From NCBI RefSeq assembly GCF_003852535.1, contig NZ_QAJP01000004.1, forward strand, positions 482,719 to 546,718: a stretch of 64,000 bases of DNA. Reading direction: 5' to 3'. The translations under genes were made by a program, and so were the position numbers. Numbering within the stretch: the stretch's first letter is position 1; every line of letters starts with the position of its first letter. The notes under the pieces are model-generated. The model worked only from the letters and a program-made list of their open reading frames with translations. It ran no database searches and was not told where the DNA came from. The DNA comes from Herminiimonas sp. KBW02. GTDB lineage: Bacteria; Pseudomonadota; Gammaproteobacteria; Burkholderiales; Burkholderiaceae_D. Of this stretch, positions 1 to 8,675 are shown one piece after another.

Positions 1-236
1 CGCGGGCGTATGGTGCCGGTCAGGAATGCATCATACGGATAGGCCGGATCGTTCTTCGCATAGACGCGTAAGGTATAGCTACCTATGCCACGTGGTTCAT
101 AGTCCCCTTCGGCGACGACTACCATGCCTTTGGTAGCCGGGTAGATTCCGCTTTTGATGACGCGGCTGCCGTTGTCGGCGGCGTAGCTGCTGGCTGAAGC
201 GATCAGCGCAGCGAATAAGAGTGCGATTTTATGCAT
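1..236 (-). CDS. secreted protein, PliI-like lysozyme inhibitor candidate (3' end outside window)
   Basis: The gene starts at 236 and runs off the left edge, so only about 78 residues are visible. It opens with a clear signal peptide: MHK, then a hydrophobic stretch ending SSYAA before DNGSR, so the product is exported to the periplasm. The mature part contains VVVAEGDYEPRGIGSYTLRV followed by YPYDAFLTG. The GSY-type loop and the overall pattern recall periplasmic I-type lysozyme inhibitors (PliI), but I recall that family only loosely and the missing C-terminus prevents a firm call. It is divergent from the SatD-like gene at 417. The 180 bases between them are AT-rich and hold no clear motif beyond A/T runs. 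Confidence 0.5.
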   Translation of the reverse strand, partial: MHKIALLFAALIASASSYAADNGSRVIKSGIYPATKGMVVVAEGDYEPRGIGSYTLRVYAKNDPAYPYDAFLTGTIRP

Positions 237-416
237 GAGAATGTTTCTGTTTGACTGATGATGCAAAACCGGATGTGAGATTTTGCCGGGAAATTGGTAG
301 TGACGATGTGTTTTAGAACGTTGTTTAAAAGCAGAAAAGCGAGGCTATACCCAATATATTTCAGTTTTTTTGAAAAAATTGATAAAATTCAAAAAAAATG
401 AAATGTATGGAAAGTC

Positions 417-1067
417 ATGGCTCAACATTATATTGTGATGGCAGATATCGTTCGTAGCAGTGTCTACGACGGTGATCTTTTGATGCCCGAGTTTAAGAAA
501 GTCGTCGAAGAATGCAATCAGGCTTATCGAGAAAAATTATTGTCTCCTTTTACGATCACTTTAGGAGACGAGTTTCAAGGTGTGGCCGACTCTCTTCGCA
601 GTGCCGTTGAAGCTATTCTTTTTTTAGAAGATCGGCTGCTTACGGTACATCCCGTTTTCTCACTTCGTTATGTGCTCGTCTATGGCGCCATAGACACCCC
701 TGTCAATCCTGAAATTGCGTACGGCATGGCCGGCCATGGCCTAACCGCAGCCCGAGAAATTCTTGCTAAAAAACGGCGCGGAAGACTACGTTTCCAACTC
801 AATCTACCAGACCATCCTTATAGCCAGGAGTTGCAGATGCTCTTTAGATTGCTGGAATTGCTAGCGGGACACTGGAAACAAAAAGACTACGTTTTGATTA
901 AAGAACTTTTAGCCAACAGTAGTGATATGGCTGTCGCTGCATTATTTGAAAAAACTGCATCACAGATCTGGAAGCGCAGAAAGACACTACAGATCGAAGA
1001 ATTTACCTCCGTCAAAGAGCTGTTGATACGAACGGTGGATTATTGTGAAAGAGATCGCCATGCTTGA
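417..1067 (+). CDS. SatD-family protein with nucleotide-cyclase-like motifs
   Basis: The product is 216 residues and resembles the SatD family, named after a streptococcal acid-tolerance operon gene of unknown biochemistry. The motifs are MADIVRSS (Asp10) at the N-terminus, FTITLGDEFQG (Asp51-Glu52), then RYVLVYGAI near residue 84 and AYGMAGHGLTAAREIL near residue 101. This order mirrors class III nucleotide cyclases: a metal Asp in strand 1, GD(E) in the beta hairpin, an RxGIxxG-like strand, and a YGxxxxxAAR helix. Cyclase chemistry is my inference, not established. The C-terminal third is helical and basic. Its stop overlaps the start of the next gene. The gene is AT-rich (77 G/C in the 180 bases 421-600), unlike its neighbours, which suggests transfer. 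Confidence 0.7.
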   Translation: MAQHYIVMADIVRSSVYDGDLLMPEFKKVVEECNQAYREKLLSPFTITLGDEFQGVADSLRSAVEAILFLEDRLLTVHPVFSLRYVLVYGAIDTPVNPEIAYGMAGHGLTAAREILAKKRRGRLRFQLNLPDHPYSQELQMLFRLLELLAGHWKQKDYVLIKELLANSSDMAVAALFEKTASQIWKRRKTLQIEEFTSVKELLIRTVDYCERDRHA

Positions 1068-1416
1068 TCACCTGCTTTATTCATGCGGAATTTTTATTGC
1101 GGGTGAGGTAATTGCACTTTTGATTTTTCCGTTGGTGCGCAAATATGTTGGCGGAGCAGCTCTTTTAAAAGTGCCTGATATCGAGACCTTCAAGGGCGTG
1201 TTGGAACGCCTTGTTATTTATGTCGGTCTTTTGAGCGGCTATGAAATTATCCTGGTCATGTTTGGCGCGTTGAAATTGGGTACGCGCTTACATGATGAAG
1301 GAAAGAATCCCGTTTCCAATAACTACTTTCTGGTCGGGAATCTGACGTCGGTATTGATCGCGATCACGGCGGCAGTTGCGTTGTTCTATTTCGCAAAGAA
1401 TAACTATAGCTTCTAA
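1060..1416 (+). CDS. small three-helix membrane protein paired with SatD-like gene
   Basis: The product is 118 residues from ATG 1060. A GTG at 1045 would add five residues but has a poorer ribosome site. Three hydrophobic segments are visible: about residues 5-26, 46-72 and 93-117. The second loop carries KLGTRLHDEGKNPVSNNYFL, a polar, Asn-rich stretch before helix three. I do not recognise the family. The start codon overlaps the stop region of the SatD-like gene (1065-1067), so the two are translationally coupled and probably act together. SatD genes elsewhere often sit beside membrane proteins, which fits a soluble enzyme plus membrane effector or receptor pair. Function unknown. Confidence 0.65.
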   Translation: MLDHLLYSCGIFIAGEVIALLIFPLVRKYVGGAALLKVPDIETFKGVLERLVIYVGLLSGYEIILVMFGALKLGTRLHDEGKNPVSNNYFLVGNLTSVLIAITAAVALFYFAKNNYSF

Positions 1417-1532
1417 GCTAATGCACAGCCGATGACGGCTTCTGTCGCCAGGCCCGGACCATCACGATAGAAACGCAGCGCTCGTTCCAGGTCATCGACA
1501 GCTAATGTGATGACGCTGATACGAGGCTGCAT
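1413..1532 (-). pseudogene. 5' remnant of a VOC/glyoxalase-family gene
   Basis: The minus strand from ATG 1532 reads 39 codons and ends at TAG (1413-1415). The peptide begins MQPRISVITLAVDDLERALR and continues FYRDGPGLATEAVIG, which is the standard first beta-alpha unit of vicinal-oxygen-chelate (glyoxalase/bleomycin-resistance) proteins. Family members run to 120-140 residues, so about two thirds is missing. Homology stops near 1425, a few bases beyond the stop of the three-helix membrane protein (1416), so the break coincides with the right edge of the AT-rich module. I read it as a gene cut by insertion or deletion. No ribosome site was judged. Confidence 0.65.
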
Positions 1533-1544
1533 GCTTGATCCCTG

Positions 1545-3797
1545 TTACTGACGGACGCAATCAACGAAGTAATCGCGCTTGCCATCGACTTCGCGTTTGA
1601 CCAGACCGTGGACATCGGTTTCGAAGCCCGGGAATTTTTCGTTGAAGTCACGTGCGAAGCGCAGGTAATCGACGATGGTCTTGTTGAAGCGTTCGCCCGG
1701 GATCAGCAAAGGAATGCCCGGTGGATACGGTGTCAGCAGGATGGAAGTAACGCGACCTTCGAGTTCATCGATAGGCACACGGTCGATTTCACGGTGCGCC
1801 ATTTTTGCGAACGCATCTGAAGGTTTCATCGCCGGCTGCATGTCGGACAGATACATCTCTGTCGTCAGGCGCGCCACGTCGTAAGCCTTGTAGAAGTCAT
1901 GGATCTGCTGGCACAGGTCGCGCAGGCCGATGCGTTCATAGCGTGGGTTCGCAGCAGCGAACTCCGGCAGGATACGCCACATAGGCTGGTTCTTGTCGTA
2001 GTCGTCCTTGAACTGTTGCAATGCGGTCAGCAGCGTGTTCCAGCGGCCTTTGGTAATGCCGATGGTGAACATGATGAAGAACGAGTACAAGCCGCATTTT
2101 TCAATGATGACGCCGTGTTCAGCCAGGTATTTCGTGACGATGGAAGCCGGAATGCCGGATTCGCTGAATTTGCCGTCGAGCGACAAGCCCGGATTGACGA
2201 TGGTCGCCTTGATCGGGTCCAGCATGTTGAAGCCCGGAGCCAGGTCGCCGAAGCCATGCCATTCATCTTCGGCGCGGATGATCCAGTCTTCGCGCGAACC
2301 GATGCCGTCTTCCGAGAAGTTATCCGGCCCCCAGACCTGGAACCACCAGTCCTGGCCCCATTCCTGATCGATTTTTTTCATCGCACGACGGAAGTCCAGC
2401 GCTTCAAGGATGCTTTCTTCTACCAGTGCGGTACCGCCTGGTGCTTCCATCATCGCAGCGGCGACGTCGCAGGATGCGATGATCGAGTACTGTGGCGAAG
2501 TGGAGGTGTGCATCAGATAGGCTTCATTGAAGGCGTCCTGATCCAGCTTCACGCTTTGTGATTCGCGCACCAGGATTTGCGATGCCTGCGACAGGCCGGC
2601 CAGCAATTTGTGCGTCGATTGGGTCGAGAAGATCATCGATTCCTTGGCGCGCGGACGATCCTTGCCGATTGCGTGCATGTCTTTGTAGAAATCGTGGAAG
2701 GTCGCGTGCGGCAGCCATGCTTCGTCGAAGTGCAGGGTGTCGATCTCGCCGTCCAGCAAGTCTTTCAATGTTTCCACGTTGTAGATGACGCCGTCGTAGG
2801 TCGATTGCGTAATGGTCAGGATGCGTGGCTTCTTGTTGACTGCTTCGCGTGCGAACGGATTCGCTTCGATTTTCTTGCGGATGTTTTCCATCGAGAATTC
2901 AGACAGCGGAATCGGGCCGATGATGCCGAGGTGATTACGGGTCGGCATCAGGAAGACCGGGATCGCGCCGCACATGATGATGGAGTGCAGAATCGATTTA
3001 TGGCAGTTACGGTCAACCACAACGATATCGCCGGGCGCGACGGTCGAGTGCCATACCATCTTGTTCGAGGTCGAGGTACCGTTGGTGACAAAGTAGCAGT
3101 GATCGGCATTGAAGATGCGCGCTGCGTTGCGTTCGGACGCGGCAACCGGACCGGTATGGTCGAGCAGCTGGCCGAGTTCTTCCACCGCGTTACAGACGTC
3201 GGCACGCAGCATGTTTTCACCAAAGAATTGGTGAAACATCTGGCCGATAGGAGATTTCAGGAAAGCCACGCCGCCGGAGTGTCCCGGGCAGTGCCACGAG
3301 TAAGAACCGTCCTGCGCGTAATGCACCAGTGCGCGGAAGAATGGTGGCGACAGGCCATCCATGTAGGACTTGGCTTCGCGGATGATGTGACGGGCGACGA
3401 ATTCCGGGGTGTCTTCAAACATATGGATGAAGCCGTGCAGCTCGCGCAGGATGTCGTTAGGGATATCGCGCGAGGTGCGGGTTTCGCCATACAGGTAAAT
3501 CGGGATGTCGGCGTTCTTGTGGCGAATTTCTTCGACGAAGGCGCGCAGCGACTTTAATGCGTAATCGGTTTCTTCAAACGAACCGGCGCCGAACTCTTCA
3601 TCGTCGATGGACAGGATGAAAGCGGATGCACGCGATTGTTGCTGCGCGAACTGCGACAGGTCGCCGTAGCTGGTCGCGCCCAGCACTTCCATGCCTTCTT
3701 TCTCGATCGCTTCAGCCAGCGCGCGGATACCGAGCCCGGAGGTGTTCTCTGAACGGAAATCTTCATCGATGATGACGATGGGGAAGCGAAATTTCAT
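1545..3797 (-). CDS. Arg/Lys/Orn decarboxylase, fold type I PLP enzyme
   Basis: The protein is 750 residues, the usual length of inducible bacterial lysine/ornithine/arginine decarboxylases. It has an N-terminal response-regulator-like wing domain (about 1-130), then the PLP-binding core with SWHCPGHSGG near residue 170, HFDEAW, and the PLP lysine in STQSTHKLLAGLSQ (Lys397), then a C-terminal domain. These enzymes make cadaverine, putrescine or agmatine and consume protons. Substrate cannot be read from the sequence. The start at 3797 is chosen because GGAGA lies just upstream; an upstream in-frame start at 3830 lacks a good site. It is the last gene in its direction before the VOC remnant. 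Confidence 0.88.
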   Translation of the reverse strand: MKFRFPIVIIDEDFRSENTSGLGIRALAEAIEKEGMEVLGATSYGDLSQFAQQQSRASAFILSIDDEEFGAGSFEETDYALKSLRAFVEEIRHKNADIPIYLYGETRTSRDIPNDILRELHGFIHMFEDTPEFVARHIIREAKSYMDGLSPPFFRALVHYAQDGSYSWHCPGHSGGVAFLKSPIGQMFHQFFGENMLRADVCNAVEELGQLLDHTGPVAASERNAARIFNADHCYFVTNGTSTSNKMVWHSTVAPGDIVVVDRNCHKSILHSIIMCGAIPVFLMPTRNHLGIIGPIPLSEFSMENIRKKIEANPFAREAVNKKPRILTITQSTYDGVIYNVETLKDLLDGEIDTLHFDEAWLPHATFHDFYKDMHAIGKDRPRAKESMIFSTQSTHKLLAGLSQASQILVRESQSVKLDQDAFNEAYLMHTSTSPQYSIIASCDVAAAMMEAPGGTALVEESILEALDFRRAMKKIDQEWGQDWWFQVWGPDNFSEDGIGSREDWIIRAEDEWHGFGDLAPGFNMLDPIKATIVNPGLSLDGKFSESGIPASIVTKYLAEHGVIIEKCGLYSFFIMFTIGITKGRWNTLLTALQQFKDDYDKNQPMWRILPEFAAANPRYERIGLRDLCQQIHDFYKAYDVARLTTEMYLSDMQPAMKPSDAFAKMAHREIDRVPIDELEGRVTSILLTPYPPGIPLLIPGERFNKTIVDYLRFARDFNEKFPGFETDVHGLVKREVDGKRDYFVDCVRQ

Positions 3798-3893
3798 GAG
3801 GTCTCCAACAAGACGAAAAGTGCGGCCCACCAGCTATTTGGGTGCGCCAGATAAAGAATGCGAATTTTCGCAGATATGTGTGCGATTTGGGGA

Positions 3894-3924
3894 GAAAAAA
3901 GCCGCTGATTGGCCCATCAGCGGC
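3894..3924 (-). terminator. rho-independent terminator after folA
   Basis: A 9-bp stem (GCCGCTGAT / ATCAGCGGC) with a six-base loop is followed, on the minus strand, by TTTTTT. It lies 46 bases past the folA stop and closes the thyA-folA transcript. Confidence 0.85.
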
Positions 3925-3969
3925 ATAGTGCGTCATCACTGTGACGCTAGTGTTACAAATCGGCCCGGA

Positions 3970-4458
3970 TTAACGAATACGTTCGTAAGTGACGTAGGCG
4001 TAATCGTAGCCGTTGGCCTCTGAGTGATGCTGTTCGCGGGCGGTTTCCTGCCACAGTTTAGGGTCGATAGCCGGGAAGAACGCGTCGCAATCGAAGGATT
4101 TGTCGATTTGGGTCACGATCAGGCGATCCACCTGTGCCACCGTGTCAGCGTAGATTTGCGCGCCACCGATGATGAAGCCCTGGTTGTCGCCGACCAGTGC
4201 CTTGGCGGCGTCCAGCGAGGTCACGGCTTCCACGCCGGCATGTTGCCACTCTGCATTACGGGTGATCACAATATTGCGACGATTCGGCAGCGGACGGCCG
4301 ATCGAGTCGAAAGTCTTGCGACCCATGATGATAGGGTGGCCCGAAGTCGTGCGCTTGAAGTGCGCCAGGTCTTCCGGCAGATGCCAGGGCAGGGTGTTGT
4401 TGATACCGATGCCGTTATTGCTATCGGTAGCGACGACGATGGTCAGGTGTGCAGGCAT
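3970..4458 (-). CDS. folA: dihydrofolate reductase
   Basis: The product is 162 residues, typical for bacterial DHFR, which reduces dihydrofolate to tetrahydrofolate with NADPH in the cytoplasm. Family motifs are plain: NNGIGINNTLPWHLPEDLAH (the Met20 loop region with W and the acidic residue), GRKTFDSIGRPLPNR for NADPH binding, and FIIGGAQIY. AGAAGAG precedes the ATG. It follows thyA after 12 bases, the usual thyA-folA operon, so the dihydrofolate produced by thymidylate synthase is recycled by the next gene. Confidence 0.96.
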   Translation of the reverse strand: MPAHLTIVVATDSNNGIGINNTLPWHLPEDLAHFKRTTSGHPIIMGRKTFDSIGRPLPNRRNIVITRNAEWQHAGVEAVTSLDAAKALVGDNQGFIIGGAQIYADTVAQVDRLIVTQIDKSFDCDAFFPAIDPKLWQETAREQHHSEANGYDYAYVTYERIR

Positions 4459-4470
4459 AGTCTCTTCTGA

Positions 4471-5445
4471 TTAAACAGCCATGGGCGCGGTCAGTGGCGC
4501 GTGGTGTTGATAGTTTTCCAGGCTGAAATCGCTCGGTTCGAGTTTTTCCAGCCATTCTGGTTCGTATTTGCCGGTGACGGCGTAATCCGGAATCCGGTCC
4601 GACAGCACCAGCTTCGGAGCCGGATGCGGTTCGCGGGTCATTTGCTCGTTGAGCATGTCCAGGTGATTCTCGTAAATATGCGCATCGCCTATGAAGTAGG
4701 TGAACCACTTCGGCGTGTAGCCGGTCAGGCGACCGACTACGTGCAGCAGGGCAGCGGCTTCGGCCAGATTGAATGGCGTACCGAGGCCGATGTCGTTGCT
4801 GCGGATGTAGAGGCAGAGCGAAATCTCTTTGGTCGTCGCATTCGGGATGAACTGGTACAGCAAGTGACAGGCCGGTAATGCAATTGCATCCAGGTCGGCG
4901 CAGTTCCAGCCGTGGAACAGGATGCGGCGGCTGCCCGGATTCTTGATGATGGTATCCAGGCAATCACGCAATTGGTCTATCGCCTTGTACAACAGCACCT
5001 TGTCCTTGCCTGCATCGTTGACGGCTGACACCACGCGGAAGCCGCGCTTTTGTGCATCGGCTATCTGCGCCTGCTGGTCGGCGTCCAGCAATTTATAGGC
5101 TGGCCACTGGCGCCATTGCACGCCATATACCGGGCCCAGGTCGTCCGGGCCGGTGCGGTAAGGGTTGTTTAGCCATTCGGTATTTTCGTTGGCATTCTGA
5201 TCCCAGACTTTGCAGCCGAGCGCGCGGAAGTCAGCAGCGCTGCGCGTCGCGCGCAGGAATCCTATCAATTCGCCTATCACTGATTTGAAAGCGAGACGTT
5301 TGGTGGTGATCGCGGGGAAGCCGTCTTTTTGCAGATCGAAGCGCAACATTGCGCCTGGAATGCTGATGGTGCGGATGCCGGTACGATTTTCCTGCCAGGT
5401 GCCCGTATCTAGTACTGTTTGCACCAGGTCAAGATACTGTTTCAT
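4471..5445 (-). CDS. thyA: thymidylate synthase
   Basis: This ThyA-type enzyme methylates dUMP to dTMP using methylene-tetrahydrofolate. It is 324 residues, about 60 longer than the E. coli enzyme; the extra length lies in the small domain around [18 protein letters not shown], an insertion also found in other proteobacterial ThyA proteins. The N-terminal arginine loop ([13 protein letters not shown]), GVQWRQW, the nucleophile in [11 protein letters not shown] and the [12 protein letters not shown] dUMP-binding segment are all present. It is first in the thyA-folA pair. The 106 bases upstream to the ABC transporter stop hold no clear promoter. Confidence 0.96.
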   Translation of the reverse strand: MKQYLDLVQTVLDTGTWQENRTGIRTISIPGAMLRFDLQKDGFPAITTKRLAFKSVIGELIGFLRATRSAADFRALGCKVWDQNANENTEWLNNPYRTGPDDLGPVYGVQWRQWPAYKLLDADQQAQIADAQKRGFRVVSAVNDAGKDKVLLYKAIDQLRDCLDTIIKNPGSRRILFHGWNCADLDAIALPACHLLYQFIPNATTKEISLCLYIRSNDIGLGTPFNLAEAAALLHVVGRLTGYTPKWFTYFIGDAHIYENHLDMLNEQMTREPHPAPKLVLSDRIPDYAVTGKYEPEWLEKLEPSDFSLENYQHHAPLTAPMAV

Positions 5446-5551
5446 GCATAGTCCGTTTTTGTTAGTTAAGTTGTCAGAAATATAGGTGTTTCGATATTTC
5501 CCGCGAATTCGCTATTTTAACGGGTTCCGGCCCCGGTCTAGCAGATCCGCG

Positions 5552-7339
5552 TCAATGCTGGCCGAACTGCAGTGCGGCGAGGCTGGCGTACAGGCCGCCG
5601 CCGGCGACCAGCGATGCGTGGGTGCCGGTTTCAACGATGCGGCCATGTTCCATCACGATGATACGGTCGGCGCGTTGTACGGTGGCCAGCCTGTGCGCGA
5701 TGACCAGGGTGGTACGACCTACCATTGCGGCTTCCAGTGCGCCTTGCACCAGACGTTCGGATTCCGCATCCAGTGCGCTGGTGGCTTCGTCTAGCAAGAG
5801 CAGCGGAGGATTCTTCAGCAAGGCGCGCGCGATGGCGATGCGTTGCCTTTGCCCGCCGGATAAGCGCACGCCGCGTTCACCAAGGAAGGACTGATAGCCC
5901 TCAGGCAGGCGTTCGATGAATTCATGCGCTGCGGCGAGACGGGCGGCTGCGATCACTTCATCATCCGTCGCTTGTGGACGACCATAGCGGATGTTCTCCA
6001 TCGCGTTGGCGGAAAAGATCACCGTGTCTTGCGGCACGATGCCTATGGTGTTGCGCAGTGCGTGCAAGTCGAGTTCACGGATGTCGATGCCGTCGAGTTC
6101 GATCACGCCTTCCTGCGGATCGTAGAAGCGCAGCAGTAACTGGAACAGTGAGGTTTTGCCGGCACCGGATGGGCCGACGATGGCGACGGTTTCACCTGCC
6201 TGTATCGCAACCGACAGATTCGATAATGCCGGCGTCAACGGGCGTGACGGATAGTGGAAGGTCACCAGGTCCAGCGTCAGTGCCGCACCATTGGCACGAC
6301 GTGGCGGCAACGTACGTGGTTGCGCCGGCGATGCAATCGGCGACTGCACCGAGAGTAATTCCAGCAGGCGTTCGGTGGCACCTGCAGCGCGTTGCGCATC
6401 GCCTAACACTTCCGACAAGGCGCCGATCGCACCGGCTACGATGGCCGAGTACAGGATGAACTGGCCAAGCTGGCCACCGCTCATGGTGCCGTCTATCACC
6501 GCATGTGCGCCCAGCCACAAGACGAAGACGATGGCACCGAATACCAGCAGAATCGCAATCATGGTCAGCAACGAGCGGGCGCGTATGCGTCGCATCGCGG
6601 TTTTGAATGCGTTCTCTACAGTCTTGCCGAAGCGTTGCGCTTCGATTTTTTCATGGGTATAGGCTTGCACCGTCGGCATCGCATTCAGGATCTCTCCGGC
6701 CAGTGCCGATGCATCGGCAACGCGGTCCTGTGAATCGCGCGACAGGCTGCGCACGCGGCGACCAAACCAGACAATAGGCAACACGACGAAGGCCAGCGTG
6801 ACGAGAATGATGGATGAGAGCTTGATGCTGGTGATGAAGAGCATCACCAGGCCACCGGCAAACAGCAGCGCATTGCGCAATGCCATCGAGATGCTGGTGC
6901 CGATCAGGGTCTGGATCAGTGTAGTGTCGGTGGTGATGCGTGACAGTACTTCACCGCTTTGCGTTGTTTCAAAAAATTGCGGGCTTTGCGTGACCACATG
7001 CGAATAGACGGCATTGCGCACATCGGCAGTGACGCGCTCGCCTAGCCAGGACACCATGTAAAAGCGGGCTGCAGTCGCGATGGCGAGTACACAGGCCACG
7101 CCGAACAGTGCAATGAAGTAAGTATTGATGCTGGACGTATCGTGTATGCCATTGGCGCCGAAGCCGAGGTCTATCATCTGGCGGAAGGCGTAAGGAATGG
7201 CGAGCGTGGCAGCGGCTGCGACGATCAGCGCAATACCGGCCAGTACAAATTGCTTCTTGTAAGGCAACAAAAATTTCAGCAAGCCGCGCAGGGTGGCGAT
7301 ACTACCTTTTTGTAATTCTCGGGACGTCTTGATGGTCAT
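5552..7339 (-). CDS. ABC exporter, fused permease and ATPase
   Basis: The protein is 595 residues: six membrane helices in the first about 330 residues, then one nucleotide-binding domain with Walker A GPSGAGKTS, Q-loop VPQDTVIF, signature LSGGQRQR, Walker B LLLLDEATSALD and the switch His in IAHRLATV. This is the half-transporter layout of the MsbA/LmrA group, which works as a homodimer in the inner membrane and exports lipids or drugs. The substrate cannot be read. It is divergent from egtD. The 304 bases between (7340-7643) hold no element I recognise. Confidence 0.88.
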   Translation of the reverse strand: MTIKTSRELQKGSIATLRGLLKFLLPYKKQFVLAGIALIVAAAATLAIPYAFRQMIDLGFGANGIHDTSSINTYFIALFGVACVLAIATAARFYMVSWLGERVTADVRNAVYSHVVTQSPQFFETTQSGEVLSRITTDTTLIQTLIGTSISMALRNALLFAGGLVMLFITSIKLSSIILVTLAFVVLPIVWFGRRVRSLSRDSQDRVADASALAGEILNAMPTVQAYTHEKIEAQRFGKTVENAFKTAMRRIRARSLLTMIAILLVFGAIVFVLWLGAHAVIDGTMSGGQLGQFILYSAIVAGAIGALSEVLGDAQRAAGATERLLELLSVQSPIASPAQPRTLPPRRANGAALTLDLVTFHYPSRPLTPALSNLSVAIQAGETVAIVGPSGAGKTSLFQLLLRFYDPQEGVIELDGIDIRELDLHALRNTIGIVPQDTVIFSANAMENIRYGRPQATDDEVIAAARLAAAHEFIERLPEGYQSFLGERGVRLSGGQRQRIAIARALLKNPPLLLLDEATSALDAESERLVQGALEAAMVGRTTLVIAHRLATVQRADRIIVMEHGRIVETGTHASLVAGGGLYASLAALQFGQH

Positions 7340-7643
7340 GGATGCCGTGTTCTGATGTACTGATGAAAGTGGGATGCCAACCAGTGGCTGCCTGTCACCG
7401 GGATTTAACGTTTATTTAATGTGCTTCTGTGCGGCTGACATGCAGGCGTAGCTTAACACCAGTAGCGGCGTGCTATTTTTCCGGAAACTTTGGTAAAAAA
7501 TACCGAAAACGCTTTGTTCTCAGGCAATATGGGGGCAGGTCAGCAGGCTGCAACGGCTATCTTTTCCGGATAAATAAACTGTTATACCGGAACTGTCATC
7601 GCTAAACGGGGTCATTCAGATTCACGCATCACGGGAGAGCAGA

Positions 7644-8594
7644 TTGCTGCAATTTATCCAGTGTACCGAACAGAATGACCAGAGTGTCCGTGACGAACTG
7701 CTCGCGGGCCTGAGCGCAGCACAGGCTTTTACTTCACCCAAATATCTGTACGATGCACTCGGCTCCAGGTTGTTTGCAGCGATCTGTGAGCTACCGGAGT
7801 ATTACCCGACCCGTACTGAAGCCCTTATCTTCAATACGCATGCCAGCGCTATCGCGCTAGCCGTAGGCAGTGGCAGCACCTTAATTGATCTTGGGGCCGG
7901 TAATTGCGCCAAGGCCGCGCGCCTGTTCCCGGTGCTGCAACCGGTGCAATATGTGCCGGTCGATATCTCAGTCAATTTCCTGCGCGATGCCTTGCAGCGT
8001 TTACAGCAGCAATTTCCATCCATCGTCATGACTGGCATAGGCATGGATTTCTCGCATGAGCTGGTGTTGCCGGACAGCGTGCGTGAGGCTAAGCGTTTGT
8101 TCTTTTACCCCGGTTCGTCGATAGGTAACTACACGCCGGATGAAGCGCTGCTGTTCCTGCAACGCATACGCGCTGCCTGCGACGACGATGGCGGCTTGCT
8201 GATAGGTGTGGATCTGGTCAAGGAAAAAGCCATACTCGATGCTGCTTACGATGATGCACTCGGTGTGACCGCCGCCTTTAATCTCAATATCCTGCGTCAT
8301 TTGAATCATTTGCTCGGCACGGATTTTGATGTGCAGGCGTGGCGGCATCGCGGCTTTTACAATCAGCAGGCGAGCCGGATAGAGATGCATCTGGAAGCCG
8401 CATTCGACCTCACTGTGCGCTGGCCACAAGGAGAGCGCCGCTTCGTGCGCGGCGAACGCATACACACTGAAAATAGTTATAAGTACACACAGCGCAACTT
8501 TACAGATTTGCTGACAGAGGCAGGCTTTGGCCGCCTGTCGTTCTGGACTGATCCGCAGCAGTGGTTCATGGTGTGCCATGCCCACGTGACCTGA
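7644..8594 (+). CDS. egtD: L-histidine N-alpha-methyltransferase (ergothioneine)
   Basis: The protein is 316 residues and SAM-dependent, converting histidine to hercynine, the first step to ergothioneine. The EgtD N-terminus is recognisable (LPEYYPTRTEALIF), as are the SAM-binding LIDLGAGNCAKA and FYPGSSIGNYTPDEA. The start is TTG 7644, preceded by GGGAGAG; no ATG occurs in frame before the conserved region, so a non-ATG start is needed. egtB follows after 81 bases. No gammaglutamate-cysteine ligase (EgtA) or amidase (EgtC) lies nearby, as is common in proteobacteria. Confidence 0.9.
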   Translation: MLQFIQCTEQNDQSVRDELLAGLSAAQAFTSPKYLYDALGSRLFAAICELPEYYPTRTEALIFNTHASAIALAVGSGSTLIDLGAGNCAKAARLFPVLQPVQYVPVDISVNFLRDALQRLQQQFPSIVMTGIGMDFSHELVLPDSVREAKRLFFYPGSSIGNYTPDEALLFLQRIRAACDDDGGLLIGVDLVKEKAILDAAYDDALGVTAAFNLNILRHLNHLLGTDFDVQAWRHRGFYNQQASRIEMHLEAAFDLTVRWPQGERRFVRGERIHTENSYKYTQRNFTDLLTEAGFGRLSFWTDPQQWFMVCHAHVT

Positions 8595-8675
8595 AAGCGT
8601 CTTCTAAGCCGGACAGCAGTAGACTGTAGCAAGTGGCATCCCGTAACTGTTCTATCAATTACATGGCGGATTGCA

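Noticed and set aside
417-1416. Assigning the SatD pair to a named defence system such as Pycsar or Panoptes
   Set aside because: The motif order is suggestive, but neither protein is recognisably one of those families from sequence alone.
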